NCBI RefSeq assembly: GCF_000495915.1
Contig: NZ_AOFQ01000042.1
Coordinates: forward strand, 1 to 60,394
Direction: 5' to 3'
DNA length: 60,394 nucleotides
From: Stutzerimonas chloritidismutans AW-1
Lineage (GTDB): Bacteria > Pseudomonadota > Gammaproteobacteria > Pseudomonadales > Pseudomonadaceae
Under the pieces are notes generated by a model, which was given only the letters and a program-made list of their open reading frames with translations, was not told the origin of the DNA and did not search any database. A program made the translations under genes and the position numbers. Positions 43,844-53,002 of this stretch are shown here, piece after piece. The first letter of the stretch is position 1. Every line of letters begins with the position of its first letter.

Positions 43844-45517
43844 ATGGAATATGACTACATCATCATCGGCGCCGGCTCGGCGGGAAACGTGCTCGCCGCG
43901 CGCCTGACCGAGGACGCCGACGTCAGCGTGCTGCTGCTGGAAGCCGGCGGCCCGGACTATCGCCTGGATTTCCGCACCCAGATGCCCGCAGCACTGGCGT
44001 ATCCGCTGCAGGGCACGCGCTACAACTGGGCGTACAAGACCGACCCCGAGCCGCACATGAACAACCGCCGCATGGACTGCGGCCGCGGCAAGGGCCTGGG
44101 TGGTTCTTCGCTGATCAACGGCATGTGCTACATCCGCGGCAACGCCCTGGACTACGACAACTGGGCCAAGACTCCGGGGCTGGAGGACTGGACCTACCTC
44201 GACTGCCTGCCGTACTTCCGCAAGGCCGAGTCGCGCGATATCGGCCCCAACGACTACCACGGCGGCGACGGCCCGGTCAGCGTGACCACACCCAAGGCCG
44301 ACAACAACGAGCTGTTCCACGCCATGGTGGAAGCGGGCGTGCAGGCGGGCTTCCCGCGTACCGATGACCTCAACGGCTACCAGCAGGAAGGCTTCGGCCC
44401 GATGGATCGCACCGTGACGCCCCAGGGCCGGCGCGCCAGCACGGCGCGCGGTTATCTGGATCAGGCCAAGGAGCGGCCGAACCTGACCATCCACACCCAT
44501 GCCGTCACCGACCGTGTGCTGTTCGAGGGCAAGCGTGCCGTCGGCGTTCGTTACCTGCGCGGCCGCGAGCAGCCACAGGTGGCGCGTGCGCGCCGTGAAG
44601 TGCTGCTGTGCGGCGGCGCCATCGCCTCGCCGCAAATCCTGCAGCGCTCGGGAGTTGGCCATGGCGCGCTGCTGAAGAAGCTCGGCGTCACGCTGGTGCA
44701 GGAGCTGCCCGGCGTCGGCCAGAACCTGCAGGATCACCTGGAGATGTACCTGCAGTTCGAATGCCTGAAGCCGGTGTCGCTGTACCCGGCGCTCAAGTGG
44801 TGGAACCAGCCGGCCATCGGCGCCGAATGGCTGTTCCTCGGCAGCGGCATCGGTGCCAGCAACCAGTTCGAGGCTGGTGGCTTCATCCGCAGCAGCGACG
44901 AGTTCGAATGGCCGAACATCCAGTTCCACTTCCTGCCGGTGGCGGTCAGCTACAACGGCAGCAATGCCCACAACGGCCACAGCTTCCAGGCCCACGTCGG
45001 CTCGATGCGTTCACCCAGTCGCGGGCGCATCGAGATTCGCTCCACCGATCCACGGGTCGATCCGAGCATCCTGTTCAACTACATGGCCCACGAGCAGGAC
45101 TGGCGCGAGTTCCGCGATGCCATTCGCCTCACCCGCGAGATCATCGCGCAGCCCGCGCTCGATCCCTATCGTGGTCGCGAGCTGAACCCGGGCGTGGACG
45201 CGCAGAGCGATGCCGAGCTGGACGCCTTTGTCCGCGAGCACGCGGAGACGGCCTATCACCCGTCCTGCTCCTGCAAGATGGGTACGGACGATATGGCCGT
45301 GGTCGACGGTCAGGGCCGTGTGCATGGGGTGGAAGGGCTGCGCGTGGTGGATGCCTCGATCATGCCGCAGATCATCACCGGCAACCTCAACGCCACCACC
45401 ATCATGCTGGCCGAGAAGATCGCCGACCGGATTCGCGGTCGCGAGCCGCTGCCGCGCAGCACGGCGAGCTACTACGTGGCCAATGGCGCACCGGTGCGGC
45501 AACCACCGCAGCGTTGA
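43844..45517 (+). CDS. betA: choline dehydrogenase
   Basis: A 557-residue GMC-family flavoenzyme that oxidises choline to betaine aldehyde at the membrane. It has the FAD motif [19 protein letters not shown] at the start, [25 protein letters not shown], the second GMC signature [15 protein letters not shown], and the active-site His in [11 protein letters not shown]. The length matches BetA. GGAGG (43831-43835) precedes the ATG. With betT and betB it forms the choline-to-betaine osmoprotection pathway; the operon ends at the terminator at 45594. Confidence 0.96.
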   Translation: MEYDYIIIGAGSAGNVLAARLTEDADVSVLLLEAGGPDYRLDFRTQMPAALAYPLQGTRYNWAYKTDPEPHMNNRRMDCGRGKGLGGSSLINGMCYIRGNALDYDNWAKTPGLEDWTYLDCLPYFRKAESRDIGPNDYHGGDGPVSVTTPKADNNELFHAMVEAGVQAGFPRTDDLNGYQQEGFGPMDRTVTPQGRRASTARGYLDQAKERPNLTIHTHAVTDRVLFEGKRAVGVRYLRGREQPQVARARREVLLCGGAIASPQILQRSGVGHGALLKKLGVTLVQELPGVGQNLQDHLEMYLQFECLKPVSLYPALKWWNQPAIGAEWLFLGSGIGASNQFEAGGFIRSSDEFEWPNIQFHFLPVAVSYNGSNAHNGHSFQAHVGSMRSPSRGRIEIRSTDPRVDPSILFNYMAHEQDWREFRDAIRLTREIIAQPALDPYRGRELNPGVDAQSDAELDAFVREHAETAYHPSCSCKMGTDDMAVVDGQGRVHGVEGLRVVDASIMPQIITGNLNATTIMLAEKIADRIRGREPLPRSTASYYVANGAPVRQPPQR

Positions 45518-45535
45518 CGAACCCGCAGCTCGGCA

Positions 45536-45561
45536 GTGGAAAAGGCTTCGCCGTTTTCCAC
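45536..45561. repeat. dispersed intergenic inverted repeat, copy 4
   Basis: GTGGAAAA-GGCTTCGCCG-TTTTCCAC stands 18 bases after the betA stop codon. It differs from the first half of the copy at 1282 by one base over these 26 positions and is followed by GCTACG, as there. A lone half-unit, far from the others. Confidence 0.75.
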
Positions 45562-45593
45562 GCTACGCTGCCGAGGACTCGTCGTGCAGAAAT

Positions 45594-45624
45594 GAAAACG
45601 CCCCGCTATTTGCGGGGCGTTTTC
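45594..45624. terminator. bidirectional terminator between betA and rimO
   Basis: GAAAACGCCCCGC and GCGGGGCGTTTTC form a perfect 13-bp stem with loop TATTT. The A run on one arm and the T run on the other make it work on both strands, ending betA (plus) and rimO (minus). Confidence 0.93.
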
Positions 45625-45639
45625 GTATGGCGGACTAGC

Positions 45640-46962
45640 TCAGATCACTTCGGCCCAGAGGTCGTACTCGTCGGCGTGGGTGACGCGCACGCGGACCTTG
45701 TCGCCCGGCTGCAGCGGTTTCTCGCTGTCGATGTAGACCATGCCGTCGATCTCCGGGGCGTCTGCCCAGGAGCGGCCGATGGCGCCGTCCTCGTCCACTT
45801 CATCGATCAGCACGTCCAGTTCCTTGCCGACCTTCAGCTGCAGGCGCGCGGCGCTGATGGCCTGCTGGTGCGCCATGAAGCGGTCCCAGCGATCCTGCTT
45901 GATCTCGTCCGGTACCGGTTCCAGGCCCATGACCTCGGCCGGCGCGCCGTCAACCGGCGAATACTGGAAGCAGCCGACGCGGTCGAGCTGGGCTTCGGTC
46001 AGCCAGTCGAGCAGGTACTGGAAATCTTCTTCGGTCTCGCCGGGGAAGCCGACGATGAAGGTCGAGCGGATGGTCAGCTCGGGGCAGATCTCGCGCCACT
46101 TCTTGATGCGCGCCAGGGTCTTGTCTTCGAAGGCCGGGCGCTTCATGGCCTTGAGTACCTTCGGGCTGGCGTGCTGGAAGGGGATGTCCAGGTACGGCAG
46201 GATCTTGCCGGCGGCCATCAGCGGGATCACGTCGTCGACGTTCGGGTACGGATAAACGTAGTGCAGGCGCACCCACACGCCCATCTTGCCCAGCTCCTCG
46301 CACAGCTCGAGCATGCGCGTCTTGACCGGCTGGCCGTTCCAGAAATCCAGTTTGTACTTGAGGTCGACGCCATAGGCGCTGGTGTCCTGGCTGATCACCA
46401 GGACTTCCTTCACGCCGGCCTTGACCAGACGCTCGGCTTCGCTGAGCACATCGCCCACCGGACGACTGACCAGCTTGCCGCGCATCGACGGAATGATGCA
46501 GAAGCTGCACGTATGGTTGCAGCCTTCGGAAATCTTCAGGTAGGCGTAGTGGCGCGGGGTGAGCTTGATGCCCTGCGGCGGCACCAGATCGACGAAGGGG
46601 TCGTGCTCGATGTTCGGCGGCACCACTTCGTGCACGGCGTTGACCACCTGCTCGTACTGCTGCGGCCCGGTGACGGCCAGCACGCTGGGGTGTACGCCGC
46701 GGATGTTGTTCTCGTCCACGCCCATGCAGCCGGTGACGATCACCTTGCCGTTCTCAGCGATCGCCTCGCCGATGGCGTCCAGCGATTCGGCCTTGGCGCT
46801 GTCGATGAAACCGCAGGTGTTGACCACCACCACATCGGCATCCTCGTAGGACGGCACGATCTGGTAGCCCTCCATGCGCAGCTGGGTGAGGATGCGTTCA
46901 GAGTCGACCGTTGCCTTGGGGCACCCCAAGCTCACGAACCCGACTGTTGGCGTTTTGCTCAT
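45640..46962 (-). CDS. rimO: ribosomal protein S12 methylthiotransferase RimO
   Basis: A 440-residue radical-SAM enzyme that adds a methylthio group to Asp of ribosomal protein S12. The N-terminal UPF0004 domain carries three cysteines (VSLGCPK, VVNTCGF, VTGCMG) for one Fe-S cluster; the radical-SAM motif is [11 protein letters not shown]; the C-terminal TRAM domain starts near [22 protein letters not shown]. The start at 46962 ([16 protein letters not shown]) fits the family; an upstream ATG in the same frame has no domain support. Confidence 0.96.
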   Translation of the reverse strand: MSKTPTVGFVSLGCPKATVDSERILTQLRMEGYQIVPSYEDADVVVVNTCGFIDSAKAESLDAIGEAIAENGKVIVTGCMGVDENNIRGVHPSVLAVTGPQQYEQVVNAVHEVVPPNIEHDPFVDLVPPQGIKLTPRHYAYLKISEGCNHTCSFCIIPSMRGKLVSRPVGDVLSEAERLVKAGVKEVLVISQDTSAYGVDLKYKLDFWNGQPVKTRMLELCEELGKMGVWVRLHYVYPYPNVDDVIPLMAAGKILPYLDIPFQHASPKVLKAMKRPAFEDKTLARIKKWREICPELTIRSTFIVGFPGETEEDFQYLLDWLTEAQLDRVGCFQYSPVDGAPAEVMGLEPVPDEIKQDRWDRFMAHQQAISAARLQLKVGKELDVLIDEVDEDGAIGRSWADAPEIDGMVYIDSEKPLQPGDKVRVRVTHADEYDLWAEVI

Positions 46963-47112
46963 CGACTTTGAACCTCGAAAACCGCGCATGAAAAAGGCGC
47001 GCGAGTATACCGATGTGGATATTTTTTAGCCAGATTGAGCGGCATGCGGGCGACAGACGCGATGGTGGGTGGCAAGGACGACAGCAGACGGGCACGGTCG
47101 ACACTCCAACGC

Positions 47113-47985
47113 TCAGGCGCCGATGTCCAGCTCCAGCCGGGCGGGTGTCGCGGTGGCGTCCTGTAGTGCCTGAGTGGCGTGCGTGGCAGCGTTCGCGCCA
47201 CCGGCGAGGCGGTATTCGCTTGGCGTGCAGCCGACGAACTGCTTGAACGCACGGGCGAAGTAGGAAGGATCGCGAAAGCCGGCTTCGTAGCCGATGGTGG
47301 TGATGGGCATCTGCGAGTTCTCCAGCCGATCCTTGGCGAACTCCAGGCGCTTGCCCAGGGTGTACTCCAGATAGCAGACGCCATGCACGTCGCGGAACAG
47401 ACGGCTGAAACGCGAGGGCGTCATCTCACACAGCCGCGCCAGCTCCTTCTGATCGAGGTTCTCGCGAAAGTGCAGGTCAATGTACTGGGTCGCCCGCGCC
47501 AGCAGCTGGTGCTTCTGGTGGTCGGCGGTCAGGCGGATGCTCGGCGGCAGGTCGGGGTAATGCTCGCTGAGCATCCGCCGTGCGCCGCGTTCGCTGTTCT
47601 GTCGCAGTTCGAGCAACCCCTGCAGCGCCTGACGGAAACGCCGCAACTCGGCCGCTGACAGCGGCAGGGTGATGTATTCCCAGACGCGTGAGCGCATCGC
47701 CCACACCGCCAGTTCTTCGGAATGCTGGACGGTGAACATGCTGATGGGGATCGATGGAGCGGCATGCTTGACCTGCTGCAACTGATTCAAGCCCGGGGCA
47801 TCGGGGCGGTCGAAGTGCATGCAGATCATGTCGATGCGCTGCCCCGGCTTGCTATCGGCAAGGCTATGCGCTTGCAGCAGGCGAGAGTCGCTAAACGCCG
47901 TGAACTGGCTCATCAGCGTTGCGGTGCTGCGGTCGTGAGTCAGATCGATCCAGCGAAGGACCGGTAGCGGCGGAGAGTTAGACAT
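47113..47985 (-). CDS. AraC-family regulator with receiver-like N-terminal domain
   Basis: A 290-residue protein. Its C-terminal AraC domain holds two HTHs (LDQKELARLCEMTPSRFSRLFRDV and ITTIGYEAGFRDPSYFARAFKQFVGCTPSEYR). The N-terminal 120 residues look like a response-regulator receiver fold (IPISMFTVQHSEELAVWAMRSRVWEYITLPLSAAEL is similar to its strands 4-5), but I cannot find the full set of acidic phosphorylation residues, so it may be a pseudo-receiver. It is divergent from flp with 298 bases between, and is the best candidate for the local regulator of the tad locus, replacing PprB of P. aeruginosa. Start: ATG 47985; a GTG at 47991 is possible. Confidence 0.85.
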   Translation of the reverse strand: MSNSPPLPVLRWIDLTHDRSTATLMSQFTAFSDSRLLQAHSLADSKPGQRIDMICMHFDRPDAPGLNQLQQVKHAAPSIPISMFTVQHSEELAVWAMRSRVWEYITLPLSAAELRRFRQALQGLLELRQNSERGARRMLSEHYPDLPPSIRLTADHQKHQLLARATQYIDLHFRENLDQKELARLCEMTPSRFSRLFRDVHGVCYLEYTLGKRLEFAKDRLENSQMPITTIGYEAGFRDPSYFARAFKQFVGCTPSEYRLAGGANAATHATQALQDATATPARLELDIGA

Positions 47986-48156
47986 CTGCACTAGCTCTGC
48001 TCTTTACATTTCCTTACCCACAGTATTGGCAATTGGCCATTATCGGTAATAACGATTTCTGCTAATCGCCCTTAGTGATGGCTATTTGCCGTTATTGATT
48101 GCATCCGTCTCGGCAGCCGCCTTGAGGCGATCCGTAGGGCAGTGCAGTGCCAGCGA

Positions 48157-48193
48157 AATTGAGTGCTAGCGATCGGCAATTGAGTCCTAACGA
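48157..48193 (+). promoter_or_regulatory. direct repeats upstream of flp, candidate AraC-type binding site
   Basis: AATTGAGTGCTAGCGA (48157-48172) and AATTGAGTCCTAACGA (48178-48193) match at 14 of 16 positions and start 21 bases apart, that is, two helical turns. Tandem direct repeats of this size and spacing are typical for AraC-family dimers. They lie about 90-127 bases before the flp start. The neighbouring region also holds AT-rich sequence with TTATCGGTAATAACG. Confidence 0.5.
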
Positions 48194-48283
48194 CCGCTTC
48201 GGTCCGCTGACTAGTGTTCACCTCAAGCAACGCACGCCGCGTTGCCCGCCTTTGAGCAACCACTTTCGAGTGAGGTGAGCGAA

Positions 48284-48478
48284 ATGACCATTCAATCGAT
48301 CAAGACCGCGATGCTGGCGTTTGCCAAGGATGAGGACGGGCTGACCATCGTCGAGTACGCCGTGGCCGGAGGGCTGATTACCGCGGCCGTTGCCCTGGCG
48401 TTCACCAATCTGGGCGCGGCGGTGCTCGTAAAGATCAACGCGCTTATCACTGCGCTCGGCGGGACCCCGGCATCCTGA
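48284..48478 (+). CDS. flp: Flp-type IVb pilin
   Basis: A 64-residue prepilin. The leader ends with G19; the mature protein begins LTIVEYAVAGGLITAAV, with the Flp signature Glu and Tyr (E24, Y25) five and six residues after the cleavage site. A single hydrophobic helix follows. It polymerises into the thin Flp pilus used for tight adhesion and biofilm. GAGGTGAGC precedes the ATG at 48284. It is first in the tad operon, with the divergent AraC gene upstream. Confidence 0.94.
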   Translation: MTIQSIKTAMLAFAKDEDGLTIVEYAVAGGLITAAVALAFTNLGAAVLVKINALITALGGTPAS

Positions 48479-48493
48479 GGCCGGAGCATCGCG

Positions 48494-49009
48494 ATGAGCA
48501 GTCAAGGCTGGATCAGCACGCTGTTGCTGCTGACGCTGTTGGGACTGGCGGCGATCAGCGACCTGCGCCGTCACCGCATTCCCAACCTGCTGATCCTGCT
48601 GGGGCTGGCGTTGGGCTTGGCCGGGCAGTTTTTCGTCAGCGGTCTGGTCGGGCTGGGGCAGGGGATGTTGGCCGGGCTGATCGCTTTCGGTCTGTTCCTG
48701 CTGCTCTACCTCACCGGTGGCATGGCGGCGGGCGATGTGAAGCTGATGGCGATGGTCGGGGCGTTTCTCACGCCGCAGCAGGCACTGCTGGCCACGGCGG
48801 CAAGCCTGCTCGCCGGCGGCCTCTGCGGGCTGGCGCTGCTGCTCTGGCACGGGCAGTTACGTCAGACCCTGGTTCGCTACGGCGCGATGTTCCGCGTCCA
48901 CAGCTACCTGCCACCAGCGTCCAGCGAGGTCGCTGGCCAGCCGTTCCCCTACGCCGTCGCGATTCTTCTGGGAACCACTGCCAGCCTGTCCAGCCAGCTC
49001 AACTTCTAG
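48494..49009 (+). CDS. tadV: prepilin peptidase (A24 family, TadV/CpaA)
   Basis: A 171-residue integral membrane aspartic peptidase with about five to six hydrophobic segments. The two catalytic Asp residues stand in ISDLRRHRIPNLLI and AAGDVKLMAMVG (the GxxGD-like motif). It lacks the N-terminal methylase domain of PilD and so matches TadV or FppA, which cut the Flp leader. It follows flp by 15 bases. Confidence 0.93.
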   Translation: MSSQGWISTLLLLTLLGLAAISDLRRHRIPNLLILLGLALGLAGQFFVSGLVGLGQGMLAGLIAFGLFLLLYLTGGMAAGDVKLMAMVGAFLTPQQALLATAASLLAGGLCGLALLLWHGQLRQTLVRYGAMFRVHSYLPPASSEVAGQPFPYAVAILLGTTASLSSQLNF

Positions 49010-49023
49010 CGCGGGAGAGCGCC

Positions 49024-50346
49024 ATGTACGCCGTCAGCGACAGCGATGCCTACCCCAGCGAGCGCGACGCGGTGCAGCGTCTGGCGCCGCAGCCGCGCAG
49101 CATCGCGGAGACCGGGCTGAGCGACCAGCTGCTTGCCGACCTGCTATGCAAGCACCTGCACGAAGGTGGCGCGCTGGACATGTCGCGGCTGGTCGAGCGG
49201 CTGACGCTGCCCGGCGCGGTACTGGAGGAAGTGCTGGGCCTGTTGCGCAAGGACGGCCGCATCGAGGTGCTCGGCCAACACAATGGCCAGGCCCTGCGCT
49301 ATGGCCTGACCGAGCGGGGCCGCAATGCTGCCCGCGCCGCGCTGGAGCGCAGTGGCTACGTAGGTGCGGCGCCGTTTCCGGTGAGCACCTATCGCTCGCT
49401 GGTCAAAGTGCAGACGATTCACCACGGACGGGTGAATGCCGAGCGGATGCGCTCCTCCTTCAGCGGCGTCGTGCTCGCCGACGACCTGCTCGATCAGCTC
49501 GGCGTGGCGCTCAACTCCGGGCGCGCGATCATGCTTTACGGCCCGGCCGGCACCGGTAAGACCTACATCAGTGCACGCCTGGCCAGGCTGTTCAGCGAGG
49601 TGATCTGGGTGCCCTACGCCATCGCCGTCAACGACGCGGTGGTAGAGATCTACGACCCGCAGATTCACCAGCGCCTGGATGAGGACGAGCAGTCGCCCAG
49701 TCTGCTGCTGAGCGAAGGCGTCGACCGCCGCCTGCTGTGCTGCATGCGGCCGCTGGCGGTATCCGGCGGCGAGCTGAGCATGGAGCAGCTGGACATCCGC
49801 TACGACCCCTTCAGCCGCCGCTACCTGGCGCCGCTGCAGCTCAAGGCCAGCAACGGCCTGTTCGTCATCGATGACCTCGGCCGCCAGCGCATGCCGCCGC
49901 TGGAGCTGTTCAACCGCTGGATCGTGCCGATGGAGGAGAAGCGCGACTTCCTCAACTTCGGCGGTGGCCAGCAATGCGCACTGCCGTTCGACATGGTCCT
50001 GGTGTTCTCCACCAACCTCAATCCGCTGGAACTGGCTGACGAGGCCTTCCTGCGGCGGATCGGCTACAAGCTGCGCTTCAACTACCTCAGGCCGCTGGAG
50101 TACGAGCGCCTCTGGCGCCAGGAAACCGAGCGGCTGGGCATCGCTTTCGATGCGCACCTGCTGCGCTACGTCCTGCACGACCTCTACGAGGCCGAGGGCA
50201 TGCCGCTGGTGCCGTGCCACCCGCGCGACCTGCTGAGCATGGCGCTGGACCGCCAGCGCTACGCACAACGCAGCGGCCCGCTGACGCCCGACGACCTGCA
50301 ATGGGCCTGGCGCAACTACTTCGTTCAGCTCGAATTTCTCGGATGA
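49024..50346 (+). CDS. AAA ATPase of the tad locus, unusual
   Basis: A 440-residue protein. Residues 30-110 look like a winged helix (MSRLVERLTLPGAVLEEVLGLLRKDG). The Walker A motif is GPAGTGKT (173-180), Walker B is FVIDDLG (280-286), and a sensor-like VLVFSTNLNPLELADEAFLRRIGYK follows, as in MoxR or helicase-loader type AAA proteins. It is not one of the standard Tad components (TadA and TadZ are encoded downstream). It sits between the peptidase and rcpC with short gaps, so it is co-expressed with the pilus genes. A chaperone or assembly role is possible; the function is unknown. Confidence 0.85.
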   Translation: MYAVSDSDAYPSERDAVQRLAPQPRSIAETGLSDQLLADLLCKHLHEGGALDMSRLVERLTLPGAVLEEVLGLLRKDGRIEVLGQHNGQALRYGLTERGRNAARAALERSGYVGAAPFPVSTYRSLVKVQTIHHGRVNAERMRSSFSGVVLADDLLDQLGVALNSGRAIMLYGPAGTGKTYISARLARLFSEVIWVPYAIAVNDAVVEIYDPQIHQRLDEDEQSPSLLLSEGVDRRLLCCMRPLAVSGGELSMEQLDIRYDPFSRRYLAPLQLKASNGLFVIDDLGRQRMPPLELFNRWIVPMEEKRDFLNFGGGQQCALPFDMVLVFSTNLNPLELADEAFLRRIGYKLRFNYLRPLEYERLWRQETERLGIAFDAHLLRYVLHDLYEAEGMPLVPCHPRDLLSMALDRQRYAQRSGPLTPDDLQWAWRNYFVQLEFLG

Positions 50347-50358
50347 GGAGATACAGAC

Positions 50359-51147
50359 ATGGGCGCTCGTACTCTCACGCTGATCGCGCTGTCTCTGCTG
50401 CTGGGACTGGGGGCGGTCTGGATGGCCAACAACTGGCTGAGCGCAAGGCTCGATGCCGGTCCCGATGACCAGTCGCAGAACGTGGTGGTCGCCACCACCG
50501 AGATCCCCTTCGGGCGCATGGTCGAGATGCAACACGTGACGCTGGTGCGCATGCCCAAGGGCACGGTGCCGGACGACTCGTTCGCCGCCACCGAAGACGT
50601 GGTCGGCAAGATCGCCACCTTCGGCATGCTGCGCGGCGATGTACTGCGTGGTGCGCGGCTGGCCGAACACCTGGGCGGCAGCACGCTGGCCTCGCTGATT
50701 GCCACCGACAAGCGCGCCGTGTCGGTGCGGGTCGATGATGTGGTGGGGGTGGGCGGCTTCCTGCTGCCGGGCAACCGCGTCGACGTGCTGGCCACTCGAC
50801 GCAAGGGCAACGGCGACGAAGCCGAGGCCAGGACCATTCTCGAAGACCTGCGCGTGCTCGCCGTCGACCAGACCGCCAGTACCGACAAGACCCAGCCGGT
50901 GGTGGTACGCGCGGTGACCCTGGAAATGAGCTCCGAGGAAGCCGAGGAACTGGTCAAGGCGATGACCGAAGGCCGCCTGCAGCTGGCGCTGCGCAATCCC
51001 CTGGATAACCAGAAGAAGCCGGTGGCGGCCCCGCCGCCAGCTCCGGTTGCAGTGGCGCCGAAACCGGTGGTGCGCCGCGCGCCCGCGCCGAGCGGGGTGA
51101 CGATCATTCGTGGCACCCAGGTGAACGTGAGCAACCTGGGGCTGTAG
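50359..51147 (+). CDS. rcpC: Flp pilus assembly protein RcpC/CpaB
   Basis: A 262-residue protein with an N-terminal membrane helix (LTLIALSLLLGLGAVWMANNWL) and a SAF domain (TTEIPFGRMVEMQHVTLVRMP, 37-57), followed by the CpaB core with DDVVGVGGFLLPGNRVDVLATRR. The C-terminal tail is Pro-rich. RcpC/CpaB is a periplasmic partner of the secretin. It stands immediately before the secretin gene, as in other tad loci. Confidence 0.9.
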   Translation: MGARTLTLIALSLLLGLGAVWMANNWLSARLDAGPDDQSQNVVVATTEIPFGRMVEMQHVTLVRMPKGTVPDDSFAATEDVVGKIATFGMLRGDVLRGARLAEHLGGSTLASLIATDKRAVSVRVDDVVGVGGFLLPGNRVDVLATRRKGNGDEAEARTILEDLRVLAVDQTASTDKTQPVVVRAVTLEMSSEEAEELVKAMTEGRLQLALRNPLDNQKKPVAAPPPAPVAVAPKPVVRRAPAPSGVTIIRGTQVNVSNLGL

Positions 51148-51204
51148 GGCGACTGCCGGCTGACGACGCGCGGCCAGAGCGGACCGACGCGCAAGGAGAA
51201 GGAC

Positions 51205-52710
51205 ATGAAGAGCAAGTGCAGAGTGGGGGCTACGGCCCTGGTGCTGGGCATGATGCTGTCCGGCCTGGCGGCCGCCCAGGCGACCCCGGCTGTCGTCGCG
51301 ACCCCGGCGGCGAATACCAGCGACGTTCAGGTGCCGATCTACAAGTCGCGGGTGCTGACCACGCGCACAGCTGTCAAGCGCATCTCGGTGGGCAATCCGG
51401 AGATCGCCGACATTCTCATCACCAGCCCGACGCAGCTCTATCTGCTCGGGCGGTCGCTGGGCAGCACCAACGTGCTGCTGTGGGACAGCGGCAACCGGCT
51501 TATCGACAGCCTCGATCTGGAAGTGGTGCACGACCTCGGCGGCCTGAAAAGCAAACTGCATCAGGTGCTGCCGAACGAGCCCATCGAGGTGTTCAGCGCC
51601 CAGGGTGCGCTGGTGCTGCGTGGGCAGGTCAGCAGTGCCGCAGTGATGGACAGTGCACTCAGGCTGGCCCAGAGCTACAGCGAGCCGGCGCCTGGTATAG
51701 CCGCGGAGCAGGGCGCCATGGCTCAGGCGTCGCCGGCGGCGCAGCGGCCGTTGCAACTGATCAACCTGCTCAGCGTCGGCGGTAGTCAGCAGGTGATGCT
51801 CGAAGTGAAGGTCGCCGAGATGCAGCGCAACCTGTTCAAGAATCTCAACGTGCGCTTCAACGCCTTGGACTTCGGCTCGTCCGGGCGCTGGTCCGGCGGC
51901 GGCTTCAACAACGGCGCCGGGCTGGGCTTCGATGAGGACGGGCTGGTCAACCCGACCACGCTGTTCGGCGATGGCACCGGCATCTTCGGCCAGTTCCTCT
52001 CCGACAACTTCCTCTTCAACGTGGTCCTCGAGGCTGCGAAGGACAACGGCTCGGCCAAGGTGCTTGCCGAACCGACGCTGACCACCCTGACCGGACAGCA
52101 GGCGGAGTTCATCTCCGGCGGCGAGTTTCCGGTGCCGATCACCGAGGACGACGGCATCACCATCGAATTCAAGGAATTCGGGGTCGGGGTCAAGTTCCTG
52201 CCTGTGGTGCTCGATTCTGGGCGGATCAACCTCAACCTCAACGTCTCGGTCAGCGAGCTCTCCAACGCCAACTCGCTGGTACTGGACACCGGCCTGGAGA
52301 GCATTCTCGGCAACGGCGTCAGCCAGGTGATTCCGTCGCTGACCAAACGCAGCGCGCAGTCAACCGTCGAGCTGGGCAACGGACAGACCATCGCCATTGC
52401 CGGCCTGATCAGCCAGAACACCCGTGATTTCGTCAGCCGCTTCCCCGGCCTGGGCGACGTGCCGGTGCTGGGTCAGTTGTTCCGTAGCCAGCAATTCATT
52501 CACGGCGAAACCGAACTGGTGATCCTGGTCACGCCGCACCTTGCGCAGCCGGTTGATGCCAAGACCGTGCGGCTGCCCACCGAGCATTTCGTCGAGCCCA
52601 GCGATGCCGAGTTCTACCTGCTAGGCAAGACCAAGGGCCGCGGCGTCGACCGTGCGGTGCCGGTTAGCCTGGGCATCAGCGAAGGCCGCTTCGGCCACGA
52701 CCTCAAGTAG
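51205..52710 (+). CDS. rcpA: Flp pilus secretin RcpA/CpaC
   Basis: A 501-residue outer-membrane secretin. A signal peptide (LVLGMMLSGLAAAQA) leads it. The N-terminal domain holds RISVGNPEIADILITSPTQLYLLGRSLGSTNVLLWD, a BON-like segment follows, and the secretin domain includes VAEMQRNLFKNLNVRF, VLAEPTLTTLTGQQAEFISGGEFPVPI and the C-terminal signature PGLGDVPVLGQLFRSQ. It forms the pore through which the Flp pilus leaves the cell. Confidence 0.94.
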   Translation: MKSKCRVGATALVLGMMLSGLAAAQATPAVVATPAANTSDVQVPIYKSRVLTTRTAVKRISVGNPEIADILITSPTQLYLLGRSLGSTNVLLWDSGNRLIDSLDLEVVHDLGGLKSKLHQVLPNEPIEVFSAQGALVLRGQVSSAAVMDSALRLAQSYSEPAPGIAAEQGAMAQASPAAQRPLQLINLLSVGGSQQVMLEVKVAEMQRNLFKNLNVRFNALDFGSSGRWSGGGFNNGAGLGFDEDGLVNPTTLFGDGTGIFGQFLSDNFLFNVVLEAAKDNGSAKVLAEPTLTTLTGQQAEFISGGEFPVPITEDDGITIEFKEFGVGVKFLPVVLDSGRINLNLNVSVSELSNANSLVLDTGLESILGNGVSQVIPSLTKRSAQSTVELGNGQTIAIAGLISQNTRDFVSRFPGLGDVPVLGQLFRSQQFIHGETELVILVTPHLAQPVDAKTVRLPTEHFVEPSDAEFYLLGKTKGRGVDRAVPVSLGISEGRFGHDLK

Positions 52711-52721
52711 GAGTCGCGATC

Positions 52722-52991
52722 ATGAAAAGTCTGCTCCCCGTCTGTGTCCTGCTCCTGCTGGCCGGCTGCATTCCCTATCAGCAAGGGCGGGTCGGTGCGC
52801 TCGGCAGCACGGTCAACGCAACGCTGTATCAGCAGATCGCCGACAAGCACACGGCCGCCAATCCAGGCACGGAGCTGCCGACTGTCGGCACCGACGGACC
52901 GCTGGCCGAGCGGGTCCTTGACGGTTACCGCGGCGTGACCGGCGATGCGCAGCAGGTCGCCCAGCCGATCCAGATCAACGTGGAAAACTGA
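52722..52991 (+). CDS. small lipoprotein of the tad locus
   Basis: An 89-residue lipoprotein: VCVLLLLAGCIPY has the lipobox with C16. The mature part has no domain known to me. It follows the secretin gene by 11 bases and ends 11 bases before the TadG-like gene. Its place is that of RcpB or CpaD in other loci, proteins that help the secretin; it is much smaller than those, so a pilotin-like role is only a guess. Confidence 0.8.
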   Translation: MKSLLPVCVLLLLAGCIPYQQGRVGALGSTVNATLYQQIADKHTAANPGTELPTVGTDGPLAERVLDGYRGVTGDAQQVAQPIQINVEN

Positions 52992-53002
52992 AGGGCCGCA
53001 TC

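Noticed and set aside
44608..46971. 787-codon open frame overlapping betA and opposite rimO
   Set aside because: It crosses the betA stop, a strong terminator and rimO on the other strand; it is open only because of base composition.
49144..51756. 870-codon open frame opposite the AAA ATPase, rcpC and rcpA
   Set aside because: It spans several genes that have clear domains on the other strand.
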